A stretch of DNA of 64,000 nt from Zhongshania marina (GTDB taxonomy: Bacteria > Pseudomonadota > Gammaproteobacteria > Pseudomonadales > Spongiibacteraceae), in the NCBI RefSeq assembly GCF_002915595.1, contig NZ_PQGG01000044.1, forward strand, positions 66,639-130,638, read 5' to 3'. Under the pieces are notes generated by a model that worked only from the letters and a program-made list of their open reading frames with translations, made no database searches and was not told the origin of the DNA. The translations under genes and the position numbers were made by a program. Below are positions 54,216-63,072 of the stretch, piece after piece. Position 1 is the first letter of the stretch; every line of letters begins with the position of its first letter.

Positions 54216-55775
54216 TTAGACCAACTCTTCCATTACCCGCTCCGCAAAACCATGACCGGCTTCTGCGTAAAGATTAAAGGTAATACAGCCCATGCGGGTC
54301 AGCTCTTCATGTTGATCAGGGAATCGCGATACCACGGCGATCCGTCCTTGGTAATTAAGCTGTTGAAGCAGTTTAACAACATCCACATTCTCAGCATGGT
54401 TGGTTAAGCTAACCAGCACCGTTTTACGCCTATGCAAGTCTGCGCGCTCTAAAAAATCTCGGTCACTGGCATCCCCAGGCACACACAGTCTGCCGGCCAA
54501 TCTCAGTTTTAAGGCCTTGTCTGCACTTTCCTCTACACCAATAATTTTATTGGGATAATGCTGACTCAAATAATCGTAGGCGCCACTGCCAATACGGCCC
54601 ATACCAAAAATAAGAATCTCGGCATCACCTAAATCCACGGGTCGCTCCTGCAACAGCAACTCACTGCGCTCCATTTTTTGCAAACGTGTGGCCAAACGCG
54701 CATATAAAGAATGCACATGCGTATTAAATGGCACCGCAATAAACAGAGACAAGGCCATCGCCACCGCCAAGGTTGTTAACCACGCCGCAGGAAGCTGCCC
54801 ACCTTTAACCGCCATCGCCGCCACTATTAGTCCGAATTCGCTGTAATTAAATAGTGACAAACCTACTAACAGCGAGGTTCGAGCCCGCAGGCGGAACATC
54901 ACCAAAAGGGTAAAATAAATTAAGGGCCGCAATAAAATTAGGCCGCCGATAGCAAGAGCTACCAAGAGCATTTCACCGCTGGGTAAGCCGGCGTAGCCAA
55001 TACTGAGAAAAAACGCGGTTAGAAAAATATCTTTAAAATTAATAAGGCCTTTATACAGTTCAACGCTTTTAGAAATATTTGACAGCAGCACACCAAATAA
55101 TAGCGCGCCCAAGCCCCCTTCCAAATGCACCATTTCAAATAGTTCAGCACTACCAAGGGCCACTGCAATACCAAATAAAATTAGCAGTTCACCGTGACCA
55201 GCTTGCTTTAACAGAAACACTAACAGCGGCCTGAGTAGAGGTAGAGCGAGTAAAGCAAATGCCCAAGGCGACGGTGCCTGCTCGGCAGAAAACACCAAGT
55301 ACGTAACGGCAAAAATATCCTGCACCACCAATATACCGATCGCAATTTTTGCATGCAGGGCAGCGCCCTCACCTCGCTCATCAAAAATTTTGACAGCAAA
55401 TACCGTGCTAGAAAACGACAGTGCGAAGGCCAGCATCCAAGCCACCGATGTGTCTATCGCCTCCACGCTAGGCATGAGCCACACCAAGCCCAATAACATC
55501 CCCGCTGTTAAGGGCACCACAATAGCAGTGTGTAAAGACGCCGTTGCCCAAATTTGTGGCGCCAACAATTCCCTGATATTCAATTTTAGTCCGATGGTAA
55601 ATAGCAGCAGGATAATACCGACTTCAGACAGAGTGTGGATCACCTCAGCATCGCCAATCTGCAAACCGCCCGCTAAAAACCCCGCCGACAAATACCCCAG
55701 CAACGGCGGCATACCCGCACGCCGAAAAGCCAATCCCGCAACAAAGGCGAGCCCCACTAAAATGGGTTCAATCAT
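54216..55775 (-). CDS. Kef-type cation:proton antiporter with TrkA-N domain
   Basis: Monovalent cation/proton antiporter (CPA2) of 519 residues. About twelve membrane segments cover residues 1-370. A regulatory nucleotide-binding RCK/TrkA-N domain follows, with ILIFGMGRIGSGAYDYL near 395-411. It resembles E. coli YbaL/KefB-type proteins; K+ or Na+ export is the likely role. No ancillary KefF/KefG gene is nearby. Confidence 0.9.
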   Translation of the reverse strand: MIEPILVGLAFVAGLAFRRAGMPPLLGYLSAGFLAGGLQIGDAEVIHTLSEVGIILLLFTIGLKLNIRELLAPQIWATASLHTAIVVPLTAGMLLGLVWLMPSVEAIDTSVAWMLAFALSFSSTVFAVKIFDERGEGAALHAKIAIGILVVQDIFAVTYLVFSAEQAPSPWAFALLALPLLRPLLVFLLKQAGHGELLILFGIAVALGSAELFEMVHLEGGLGALLFGVLLSNISKSVELYKGLINFKDIFLTAFFLSIGYAGLPSGEMLLVALAIGGLILLRPLIYFTLLVMFRLRARTSLLVGLSLFNYSEFGLIVAAMAVKGGQLPAAWLTTLAVAMALSLFIAVPFNTHVHSLYARLATRLQKMERSELLLQERPVDLGDAEILIFGMGRIGSGAYDYLSQHYPNKIIGVEESADKALKLRLAGRLCVPGDASDRDFLERADLHRRKTVLVSLTNHAENVDVVKLLQQLNYQGRIAVVSRFPDQHEELTRMGCITFNLYAEAGHGFAERVMEELV

Positions 55776-55824
55776 AACTACTAATCCGTCCTAATATTTA
55801 TTCCAATTTAAATTCGGCAAATCA

Positions 55825-56730
55825 TCAACGCAGCTTAGGAATCAATACCGGCGTCGTATTTTTATAATGAAGATAATCAGCATTACCCTCCCAGCGCCGA
55901 TCCGCCCGAGCCTCTAGTAGCGGAACTCCGCTCACACGGCTTAACAAAAAAATAACAAAACAAGGTGACAATAAACCGAGATACATCCAAGCGTTTAAGA
56001 CCGGCCACGCCACTACCGCAACACCAAGCCAAAGCACAATCTCGCCAAAATAATTAGGATGTCGCGATCTGGCCCACAAACCTGTGTTAATAAATTGGTC
56101 TTTATTTTGGGGCTGCGATCTAAACCTGCGCTTTTGCCAATCCGCTACGGTTTCAATAGTCATACCAAGCAGCCAGAGAATACCGCCCGCAATAGCAAAT
56201 CCATCCAAGGGCTGAGTGTTTTGAACACTAATCGCCAAGATGGCACAGAGCTGAATAAAAAATACCCAAACACCCTGCAATGTCCATGTTAATAAAAAAC
56301 GAAAGAAATTCGTTTTAATATCATCGAAACGACCGTCACCGCCGTCATTCAATATACGTACAAATAGAAAACTACCAAGCCGCAGCGCCCACAAAATAAT
56401 TAGCACGGCTAAGAGCAGAGCACGGAGATCTCGGTGCTCTGCAAAACTCAATGTAAACGAGATGACAGTGATATTCGCTATGGCGCCAACTAAATCGTAG
56501 TAACGCTCTGTCTGATAAAAATAGGCGTGCACAAAACCAAACCACTGGCTTGCAAGGGCAATAATCAACGCCCACATCGGCACGGTGAGCCCAAGCTGCG
56601 TTGGCATACCTCGAGAAGACAGCAAGGCAACAACTACACTAATTGCCAGCATAACGAACAGCACCGCCATGCTAATTAGCGCAACTTTTGTATGTGATGT
56701 TTTAACGTCGTTTGCTAATTTCTCACTCAT
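55825..56730 (-). CDS. DUF1295 membrane protein (steroid 5-alpha-reductase-like)
   Basis: Inner-membrane protein of 301 residues with about eight membrane segments. RSRHPNYFGEIVLWLGVAV in the C-terminal third is the shared signature of DUF1295 and isoprenylcysteine methyltransferase/steroid-reductase folds. Its substrate is unknown. It overlaps nhaA by one base (TAATG), suggesting co-expression with the antiporter. Confidence 0.87.
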   Translation of the reverse strand: MSEKLANDVKTSHTKVALISMAVLFVMLAISVVVALLSSRGMPTQLGLTVPMWALIIALASQWFGFVHAYFYQTERYYDLVGAIANITVISFTLSFAEHRDLRALLLAVLIILWALRLGSFLFVRILNDGGDGRFDDIKTNFFRFLLTWTLQGVWVFFIQLCAILAISVQNTQPLDGFAIAGGILWLLGMTIETVADWQKRRFRSQPQNKDQFINTGLWARSRHPNYFGEIVLWLGVAVVAWPVLNAWMYLGLLSPCFVIFLLSRVSGVPLLEARADRRWEGNADYLHYKNTTPVLIPKLR

Positions 56731-57926
56731 TAACGGCTAACTGACTCCTTGGCCGGCAAGCTTAAACGCAACACCGCATAGCCCAAACCACCCGACAATA
56801 AAGAGCCCAATATAATTCCTAAGCGCTCGTCAAACATTCGGTTCACCCCCGTTTCTTCGAAGGCCAAAGACCCTACAAATAAGCTCATGGTAAAACCAAT
56901 GCCGCACAACAATGCAGTGCCATACAAAGAGGCCCAAGACATATCATCAGGTAAACGCGTTAAGTTTAATTTCACCCCCAACCAACAAAACGCAAATACA
57001 CCAAGCTGCTTACCCACAAACAAACCCAGCGTAATACCCAAGGGCACGCCGTGCATAACGCTATCCAAACCAAGCCCACTGAAGCTAATACCAGAATTGC
57101 AAAAGGCAAAAATCGGTAGAATGAAGAAGGCCACCGCACTATGTAGATCGTGCTCTAGCGATTTAGCCGGTGAACTTTGCGAAGGATCTTTTGCCCGCAT
57201 AGGAATAAACAGTGCAAGAATTACCCCCGCCAAGGTAGCGTGCACACCGGACTTAACCAGTGCGATCCACATCACCAAGCCTACAATCATATAGGGACTT
57301 TTTTCATCGATGCCGCGACGATTCAAACACCACAACACCACAATACAAGCGGCTGCTATCAGCAAGGCGGTCAGAGAAATTTTGCTGGTGTAAAAAAACG
57401 CGATGATCAGAATCGCGCCAATATCGTCAAAAATTGCCAGTGAGGTTAAAAATACCTTTAGACTTAGCGGCACCCGCGAACCCAACAAACTCAAAACACC
57501 AAGAGCAAAGGCGATATCTGTTGCGGTTGGAATTGCCCAGCCCTGCATAGCCACAGGATCATTCGGGTTTAAAAGCACGTATATCAGTGCCGGTACGACC
57601 ATACCACCAATAGCGCCCAATCCTGGCAGAATAATTTTGCGCAGGTCGGAGAGCTCGCCCTCTAAAAACTCGCGCTTGAGTTCAAGGCCTACCAACAGGA
57701 AAAACACCGCCATAAAGCCGTCGTTAACCCACATCAACAAGGGCTTCGCGAGCGCTAGAGCGCCAACCTGCACCACTACTGGGGTGTCTATCAATAAATT
57801 ATAAACACTGACAAGGGGGCTATTTGCTAGCACCATAGCAATGGCACTCGCCATAACCAACAAAATCCCACCAGCGGACTCTTGCTTTAAAAAATGACTG
57901 ATAAATGAATCGTCTGATTGCGTCAT
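56730..57926 (-). CDS. nhaA: Na+/H+ antiporter NhaA
   Basis: Inner-membrane sodium/proton antiporter, about 398 residues from the ATG at 57926. That start has AGGTG five bases upstream, better than the ATG at 57953. The ion-site aspartates are in PTATDIAFALG and IFDDIGAI (equivalents of Asp133, Asp163 and Asp164 of E. coli). The N-terminal GGILLVMASAIAMVLANSP is typical. Its presence fits a marine, sodium-exposed life style. Confidence 0.96.
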   Translation of the reverse strand: MTQSDDSFISHFLKQESAGGILLVMASAIAMVLANSPLVSVYNLLIDTPVVVQVGALALAKPLLMWVNDGFMAVFFLLVGLELKREFLEGELSDLRKIILPGLGAIGGMVVPALIYVLLNPNDPVAMQGWAIPTATDIAFALGVLSLLGSRVPLSLKVFLTSLAIFDDIGAILIIAFFYTSKISLTALLIAAACIVVLWCLNRRGIDEKSPYMIVGLVMWIALVKSGVHATLAGVILALFIPMRAKDPSQSSPAKSLEHDLHSAVAFFILPIFAFCNSGISFSGLGLDSVMHGVPLGITLGLFVGKQLGVFAFCWLGVKLNLTRLPDDMSWASLYGTALLCGIGFTMSLFVGSLAFEETGVNRMFDERLGIILGSLLSGGLGYAVLRLSLPAKESVSR

Positions 57927-58167
57927 AAACACCTGTGTGAATTGCCACGCCATTCATTATTTGGGTTTGCAGTCTGTAAACGCCAGCATCACCCGCCTTG
58001 TTATTGCGGCTTTTCAAAGATCATACCGCCTAGACAGTCCAACACAAGTTATTCCACTCCTTTATCGTCTGGCGCAATAAACAATCTGCGGCAGAAGGCA
58101 GACAGGCCTTGCCCCGTTCCCCAACTTGACGCAGCATAGAAGGCAGTCATTCGTAAGGAAATAATAA

Positions 58168-59043
58168 ATGCCGAATAAATCAAAACTGCGTGGCGCCAAC
58201 TTCCCATCCGCTCGCGAGGAAATGCCCAGTAATCAGCAAGACATTCCGGCCGCGTATCGACTAGCCTATACCGACCAAGACTTTTTACTCCGAGAGGAAT
58301 TACGCGGCCTACGCTTCCACCTGGAACTGCAAAAGCCTGAAATGATATTGAAAGAACACGGCGTAGAATCCACCATTGTCATTTTTGGGAGCGCGCGCTT
58401 TCTGTCCCCAGAGGATGCCGATGCAGCCCTAAAGGCCGCTGAAGCCGACGGTGATCCCGCCAAAATACGTGCCGCAAAACGAGAGCAGCGCAATAGCCAC
58501 CACTACCAACAGGCGCAAAAATTGGGGGAACTCATCGCCTCTCACTCTGCAAATTGCGATGAAAACGAACAGCTCTATGTAGTGACCGGCGGTGGCCCTG
58601 GGATTATGGAAGCGGCAAATCGCGGCGCAATGGAAGCAGGTGGTCGCTCTATCGGTTTAAATATCGTATTGCCCCACGAACAAGAGCCCAACCCCTATAT
58701 CAGCCCTGAGTTTTGCTTTCGCTTTCACTACTTCGGCATTCGCAAAATGCACTTTATGTTGCGGGCGAAGGCGCTCATCGTTTGTCCCGGCGGTTTCGGT
58801 ACCTTCGACGAACTCTTCGAGGCCCTGACCCTTATCCAAACCGGCAAATCTAAGCGGGTGCCCATCATCCTCATCGGTCATGAGTTTTGGCGTCAAGCGA
58901 TCAATTTAGAGTTTTTACGCGACGAAGGCGTGATCAGCCCCGACGATGTCAATATGATTTCCATTGTTGATACCGCAGAGCAAGCATGGCAGCAAATTGT
59001 TGATTTCTATCAACTCAGCCCAGGGCAATGCATACGTTGCTAA
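58168..59043 (+). CDS. LOG-family nucleotide phosphoribohydrolase
   Basis: Protein of 291 residues of the LOG (lysine decarboxylase-like) family, which splits nucleoside 5'-monophosphates into base and ribose 5-phosphate. TGGGPGIMEAANRGA (about 138-152) and PGGFGTFDELFEALTLIQ (about 210-227, with catalytic Arg/Glu contacts) are clear. The ATG follows AAGGAAAT. The cytokinin-activating name belongs to plant relatives; here a general nucleotide-salvage role is more likely. A 13-bp inverted repeat follows. Confidence 0.9.
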   Translation: MPNKSKLRGANFPSAREEMPSNQQDIPAAYRLAYTDQDFLLREELRGLRFHLELQKPEMILKEHGVESTIVIFGSARFLSPEDADAALKAAEADGDPAKIRAAKREQRNSHHYQQAQKLGELIASHSANCDENEQLYVVTGGGPGIMEAANRGAMEAGGRSIGLNIVLPHEQEPNPYISPEFCFRFHYFGIRKMHFMLRAKALIVCPGGFGTFDELFEALTLIQTGKSKRVPIILIGHEFWRQAINLEFLRDEGVISPDDVNMISIVDTAEQAWQQIVDFYQLSPGQCIRC

Positions 59044-59052
59044 GCATTGTCC

Positions 59053-59086
59053 GCAAGAGTATCAAGCTCCCTATTGATACTCTTGC
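59053..59086. promoter_or_regulatory. 13-bp perfect inverted repeat between LOG gene and modF
   Basis: GCAAGAGTATCAA pairs perfectly with TTGATACTCTTGC around an 8-base loop, starting 10 bp after the LOG stop. No T-run follows. TACAAT at 59093-59098 is a candidate modF -10, which would place its -35 inside the repeat. It may be a weak terminator or an operator for modF. Confidence 0.6.
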
Positions 59087-59129
59087 TTATGGTACAATAC
59101 GCGCCTATTTTTCTGCGTAACGGTTTCAC

Positions 59130-60584
59130 ATGTCAGCCCCTATTGTCCGCTTTGAACATATTCGCTTTGCCTACCAACTCGACCCCATCCTCGACGACTT
59201 TAATTGGCAGTGGCCACAGGGTCAGCACATCGCCATTCTTGGTGGCAATGGTGCCGGCAAAACCACCCTCGCCAAGCTGATCACCGACTCGCTGCGCCAC
59301 AATAGTGGCGAGGTGAGTTATGCCGACGATATTGGGCCGGCGAATATTGCGCATATATCCTTTGACCTACACCGCGAATTAATGGAGCGCGATCGCCGTT
59401 TTGACGACAGTGAAACTCGCGAAGATGCCTTCGATGTTGGCACCACTGTGCAAAACATTATTCTGCAGGGTCAAAAAGCAAATGCCGAATTTAGCCAACT
59501 CTGTGAGCGTTTAGGTATCGGCCATATTCTTGAACAGGGCATTCGCTACATCTCGACAGGCGAAAGCCGCAAGACCTTATTAGCCCGCGCGCTATTCGCC
59601 AAACCCGCCGCCTTAATTTTAGACAATCCCTTTGAAGGCTTAGACGTAAAAGCCCAAGCAGAGATGCACAGCCTGCTCGCAGAATTAGTTAGCTCGCCAA
59701 CACCGCTCGTGCTGCTCACCAAAGACGCCAACGATATACCTGACGCCATCGACACCGTATTCAATATGGCCCACGGCAAAATACTGGGGGAATGCAGCGC
59801 CAAAGATGCCAAGCAACAGGCGAAGGCCGTTCACCACTACGCCAAGCCCTTACCCATTGCAGACGCGCCCGTCCACCCCTCAGACACGGCATTATTAGAG
59901 CTGCGCGACATCAACGTAAACTTCCGTGGCAAACAGGTACTCAGCGATATTAATTGGACCCTCATGCCCCATCAGCACTGCTGTATCAGCGGGCCCAATG
60001 GCGCGGGCAAGTCCACTCTGCTCGGTCTGCTATGTGGCGAAAATGATAAAGCCTATGGCCAGCAAGTATTTTTATTTGGCCGTCAGCGCGGTAGCGGCGA
60101 AAGTATATGGGAGGTGAAATCTCAATTTGGCCTGCTCAATACCAGCATGCAAATGAGTAATTTAAAGCGCACCAAGGTGATAGATGTTGTCGCGTCTGGA
60201 CTGTTCGACTCGGTGGGTTTGTATACTGACTACAGCGAAGGCCAGCGCCAGCTATTAGTTGCCTGGCTAGATGCGCTAGAGTTACTTCCCCTCAAAGATC
60301 AACGCTTCGACCGTCTGTCCTTTGGCGAGCAGCGCATGATTTTACTGGCGCGGGCAATGGTGAAGTCACCGCGTATTCTGATTTTAGACGAACCCTGCAT
60401 TGGCCTAGACAACGAGCAAAAATCCAAACTGCTGGGCGCCGTCGATCAAATTGCCGCCCACGGCCAAACTCGGATTTTATTCGTCAGCCATCGCAGCGAA
60501 GAAGTGCCGGATTGCATCAACCAATTTATGGACTTAGTCCCCTCTGATAAAGGCGGCTATACCGCCCATATTCGCGAGCGCTAA
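59130..60584 (+). CDS. modF: ModF-like double ABC ATPase
   Basis: Cytoplasmic protein of 484 residues with two complete ABC ATPase domains and no membrane domain. The first has GGNGAGKTT and the unusual signature ISTGESRK that marks ModF (PhrA); the second has GPNGAGKST, LSFGEQRM and ILILDEPCIGL. ModF accompanies molybdate transport genes in enterics, but its exact role is not settled. Here it lies 44 kb from modBC. Its ribosome site is weak. Confidence 0.85.
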   Translation: MSAPIVRFEHIRFAYQLDPILDDFNWQWPQGQHIAILGGNGAGKTTLAKLITDSLRHNSGEVSYADDIGPANIAHISFDLHRELMERDRRFDDSETREDAFDVGTTVQNIILQGQKANAEFSQLCERLGIGHILEQGIRYISTGESRKTLLARALFAKPAALILDNPFEGLDVKAQAEMHSLLAELVSSPTPLVLLTKDANDIPDAIDTVFNMAHGKILGECSAKDAKQQAKAVHHYAKPLPIADAPVHPSDTALLELRDINVNFRGKQVLSDINWTLMPHQHCCISGPNGAGKSTLLGLLCGENDKAYGQQVFLFGRQRGSGESIWEVKSQFGLLNTSMQMSNLKRTKVIDVVASGLFDSVGLYTDYSEGQRQLLVAWLDALELLPLKDQRFDRLSFGEQRMILLARAMVKSPRILILDEPCIGLDNEQKSKLLGAVDQIAAHGQTRILFVSHRSEEVPDCINQFMDLVPSDKGGYTAHIRER

Positions 60585-60593
60585 GTCCGGCAA

Positions 60594-60629
60594 TTAAAGG
60601 TGTGTTTAATTAATCAAACACACCTTTAA
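60594..60629. terminator. Convergent terminator overlapping the mrcB stop
   Basis: TTAAAGGTGTGTTT pairs perfectly with its complement (14 bp) around an 8-base loop, between modF and mrcB, which converge. The mrcB stop codon at 60610-60612 lies inside the loop. T-runs are short on both strands (CCTTTAA), so efficiency is uncertain, but the position fits bidirectional termination. Confidence 0.75.
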
Positions 60630-62919
60630 ACCATTTCCACATTTTCTCGCCATCGGGGGCGCAGCCCCCACTTTCAGTCGGCGCACTGCCACTCATAAAC
60701 GGCATATACCGAGCACCTTCACACCAAGACTGGGTTAATTTACCAGACTCGCCATCAACCCACTGGTATTCAACGCCCGCTGTTTGCGAGAACGGCATTT
60801 GCTCGGTGCTCGCTTCGGCCATAAACTGCCGCCACACGGTGAGCGCACCACTTGCGCCAGTTAAACCCGTGGATGCGTTATTGTCTAAACCCATCCACAC
60901 CACCGCCATATAATCGCCAGCAAATCCAGCAAACCAAGAATCGCGGGTGTCGTTACTGGTACCGGTTTTGCCCGCCACGCGATAATCTTTAGGCAAGACG
61001 TTATATACGCCCTTACCTGTACCTTCGCGGACGGTTTCTAACATTGCATATTGCAATACATGCACAGCGGCGGGGTTAACCACTTGCTTGGGCTTTTGTG
61101 GATAACGCGCTAGCAACTTACCTTTGCTATCCGAAATTGCATAAATCGTTCGCAAAGGGGTATAACGCCCCTCGGCGGCAATCGTCTGATACATGGATGC
61201 CACTTCAATCGGTGCCAATTGCGCCGCCCCTAGTAACATCGACGGCACCTCCAGCAAGGGGCGCTGAATACCCAAGCGCTGGAACATATCCATCACATTA
61301 CTTAAGCCTACTTCCATACCCAAGCGAGCGGTCGCGAGATTATAGGAATGCGCCAGCGCGGTGTGTAAAGGGACATTACCGTGGGATTTGCGGTCATAAT
61401 TAGACGGCTTCCACAGCGAGCCATTGGCATTGGGTATCGTGATAGGTTCGTCAGATACCCGCGTAACTAAATTGTAGTAACGCGGCTGATTAAGCGCCGC
61501 CAAAAATACCGCTGGTTTAGCCAAAGAACCAATAGGTCGCAAGGCATCTAGAGCGCGGTTAAAGCCAGCATAACGCGGCCGTTTGCCACCAATTACCGCA
61601 ACCACATCACCGCTATTAACCTGTGTAACCACCATCGCAACTTGCAAATCTTTTTGGCGACTTTCCAAGCGCGCCAAGGATTTTACTGTGGCTTTTTCAG
61701 CACGGCGTTGAAGCACCGGATCAAAGGGCGTGAAAATTCTCAGGCCGCTATTTTGCAATTCCTTGCTTTGATAGTCACGGCTGAGTTGCCGACGCACCAA
61801 ATCCACATAGGCGGGGTAAACACCATCTAATGCCGAGGATTTTGCCAATTCCAGCGGCTCTTTTTGCCAGGCCGCCAATTGTGCGGGGGTCAACCAGCCC
61901 TGCTCAGCTAACTCACCCATCACGATATTACGACGATTTTTAGCGCGCTCAGGATGACGCCAAGGGTCGTAATAAGAGGGTCCTTTCACCAAACCGACCA
62001 GCATGGAAATTTGCGCAAGATTTAACTCGTCCAGCGGTCTATTAAAATAGTGACGCGCCGCCAAACCAAAACCGTGAATGGCTCGGTTGCCCTCCTGCCC
62101 CAAATACACTTCATTTATATACGCTTCAAGAATACGATCTTTGCTGTAGTGCATTTCGGTGAGAATCGACATCACCGCTTCTTTAGCTTTACGCCACAGG
62201 CTGCGCTCGCTGCTTAAAATGGTGTTTTTCACTAACTGCTGGGTTAGCGTGCTGCCGCCCTGCACTGTGCGACCGGCCTTAATATTTGCTAGAAACGCAC
62301 GGGCGATACTGCGGGGCGAAATACCAAAATGGCTGTAAAAATGCTGATCCTCTACCTGCACCAAGGTTTCAATGAGCATTTGCGGCACTTCCGCCAAGCT
62401 CAGCATCAAGCGGTCTTCATGCCGACCAGGATAAACACCACCAATCACCATGGGGTCTAATTGCTCTTCAGCAATCCGCTCACCAAGGGTATTGCGCACC
62501 ACACCTACCGTAGTCACCCCCATATCTAATTCAATTTTACGCGCAGGCCGATCGCCATCAGCAAAATTAAAGGGCCGTATAAATATTGAAAAATGATCGC
62601 CTTGGCGTCGGTATGTACCCGGCTCATCCACTAATTTACGAGAGCGATAGCCCAATTCACCCAGTTCCGACTCTAATTCATAGGCGGTCAAAATCGCCCC
62701 CGACGCCAAAACTAGAGGCCGCGCATACACCTTGGCCGGCTGCTCATAGCGCTTGGCGTCGAATGCGCCGCGCACCTTGGCATCGCTGTAGGCAAACAGA
62801 ATAAGCAATAACACCAGACCAACCAGCGAGAGCTTCAAAAACAAGCTCAACCAAGAAATATTTCGAAACTTGAAATTACGAAACCTGCCGCCACCGCGCT
62901 TGGGGGATTTTTTAGCCAT
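60610..62919 (-). CDS. mrcB: Penicillin-binding protein 1B
   Basis: Bifunctional peptidoglycan synthase of 769 residues. A basic cytoplasmic tail precedes one membrane segment (about 24-45). A UB2H-like regulatory domain follows (about 70-150), which in E. coli binds LpoB. The glycosyltransferase has catalytic Glu190 in VEDQHFYSHFGI and the GGSTLTQQLVKN motif. The transpeptidase has SxxK in GSLAKP (Ser near 465), SYN and KTGTSND. All catalytic residues are intact. Confidence 0.96.
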   Translation of the reverse strand: MAKKSPKRGGGRFRNFKFRNISWLSLFLKLSLVGLVLLLILFAYSDAKVRGAFDAKRYEQPAKVYARPLVLASGAILTAYELESELGELGYRSRKLVDEPGTYRRQGDHFSIFIRPFNFADGDRPARKIELDMGVTTVGVVRNTLGERIAEEQLDPMVIGGVYPGRHEDRLMLSLAEVPQMLIETLVQVEDQHFYSHFGISPRSIARAFLANIKAGRTVQGGSTLTQQLVKNTILSSERSLWRKAKEAVMSILTEMHYSKDRILEAYINEVYLGQEGNRAIHGFGLAARHYFNRPLDELNLAQISMLVGLVKGPSYYDPWRHPERAKNRRNIVMGELAEQGWLTPAQLAAWQKEPLELAKSSALDGVYPAYVDLVRRQLSRDYQSKELQNSGLRIFTPFDPVLQRRAEKATVKSLARLESRQKDLQVAMVVTQVNSGDVVAVIGGKRPRYAGFNRALDALRPIGSLAKPAVFLAALNQPRYYNLVTRVSDEPITIPNANGSLWKPSNYDRKSHGNVPLHTALAHSYNLATARLGMEVGLSNVMDMFQRLGIQRPLLEVPSMLLGAAQLAPIEVASMYQTIAAEGRYTPLRTIYAISDSKGKLLARYPQKPKQVVNPAAVHVLQYAMLETVREGTGKGVYNVLPKDYRVAGKTGTSNDTRDSWFAGFAGDYMAVVWMGLDNNASTGLTGASGALTVWRQFMAEASTEQMPFSQTAGVEYQWVDGESGKLTQSWCEGARYMPFMSGSAPTESGGCAPDGEKMWKWFKGVFD

Positions 62920-63072
62920 TCATCACAACCAAATAATTTTCATTGATACACATAAGACTTCATTCAAAGCATTAATACGCTGATGTTCACGCTATTACAG
63001 CGCTAGCGCATTGCAAATCGACATTCAAACCGGATAATAGCGGCACTTTACCGCAAGTAACTGGCAAATAAG

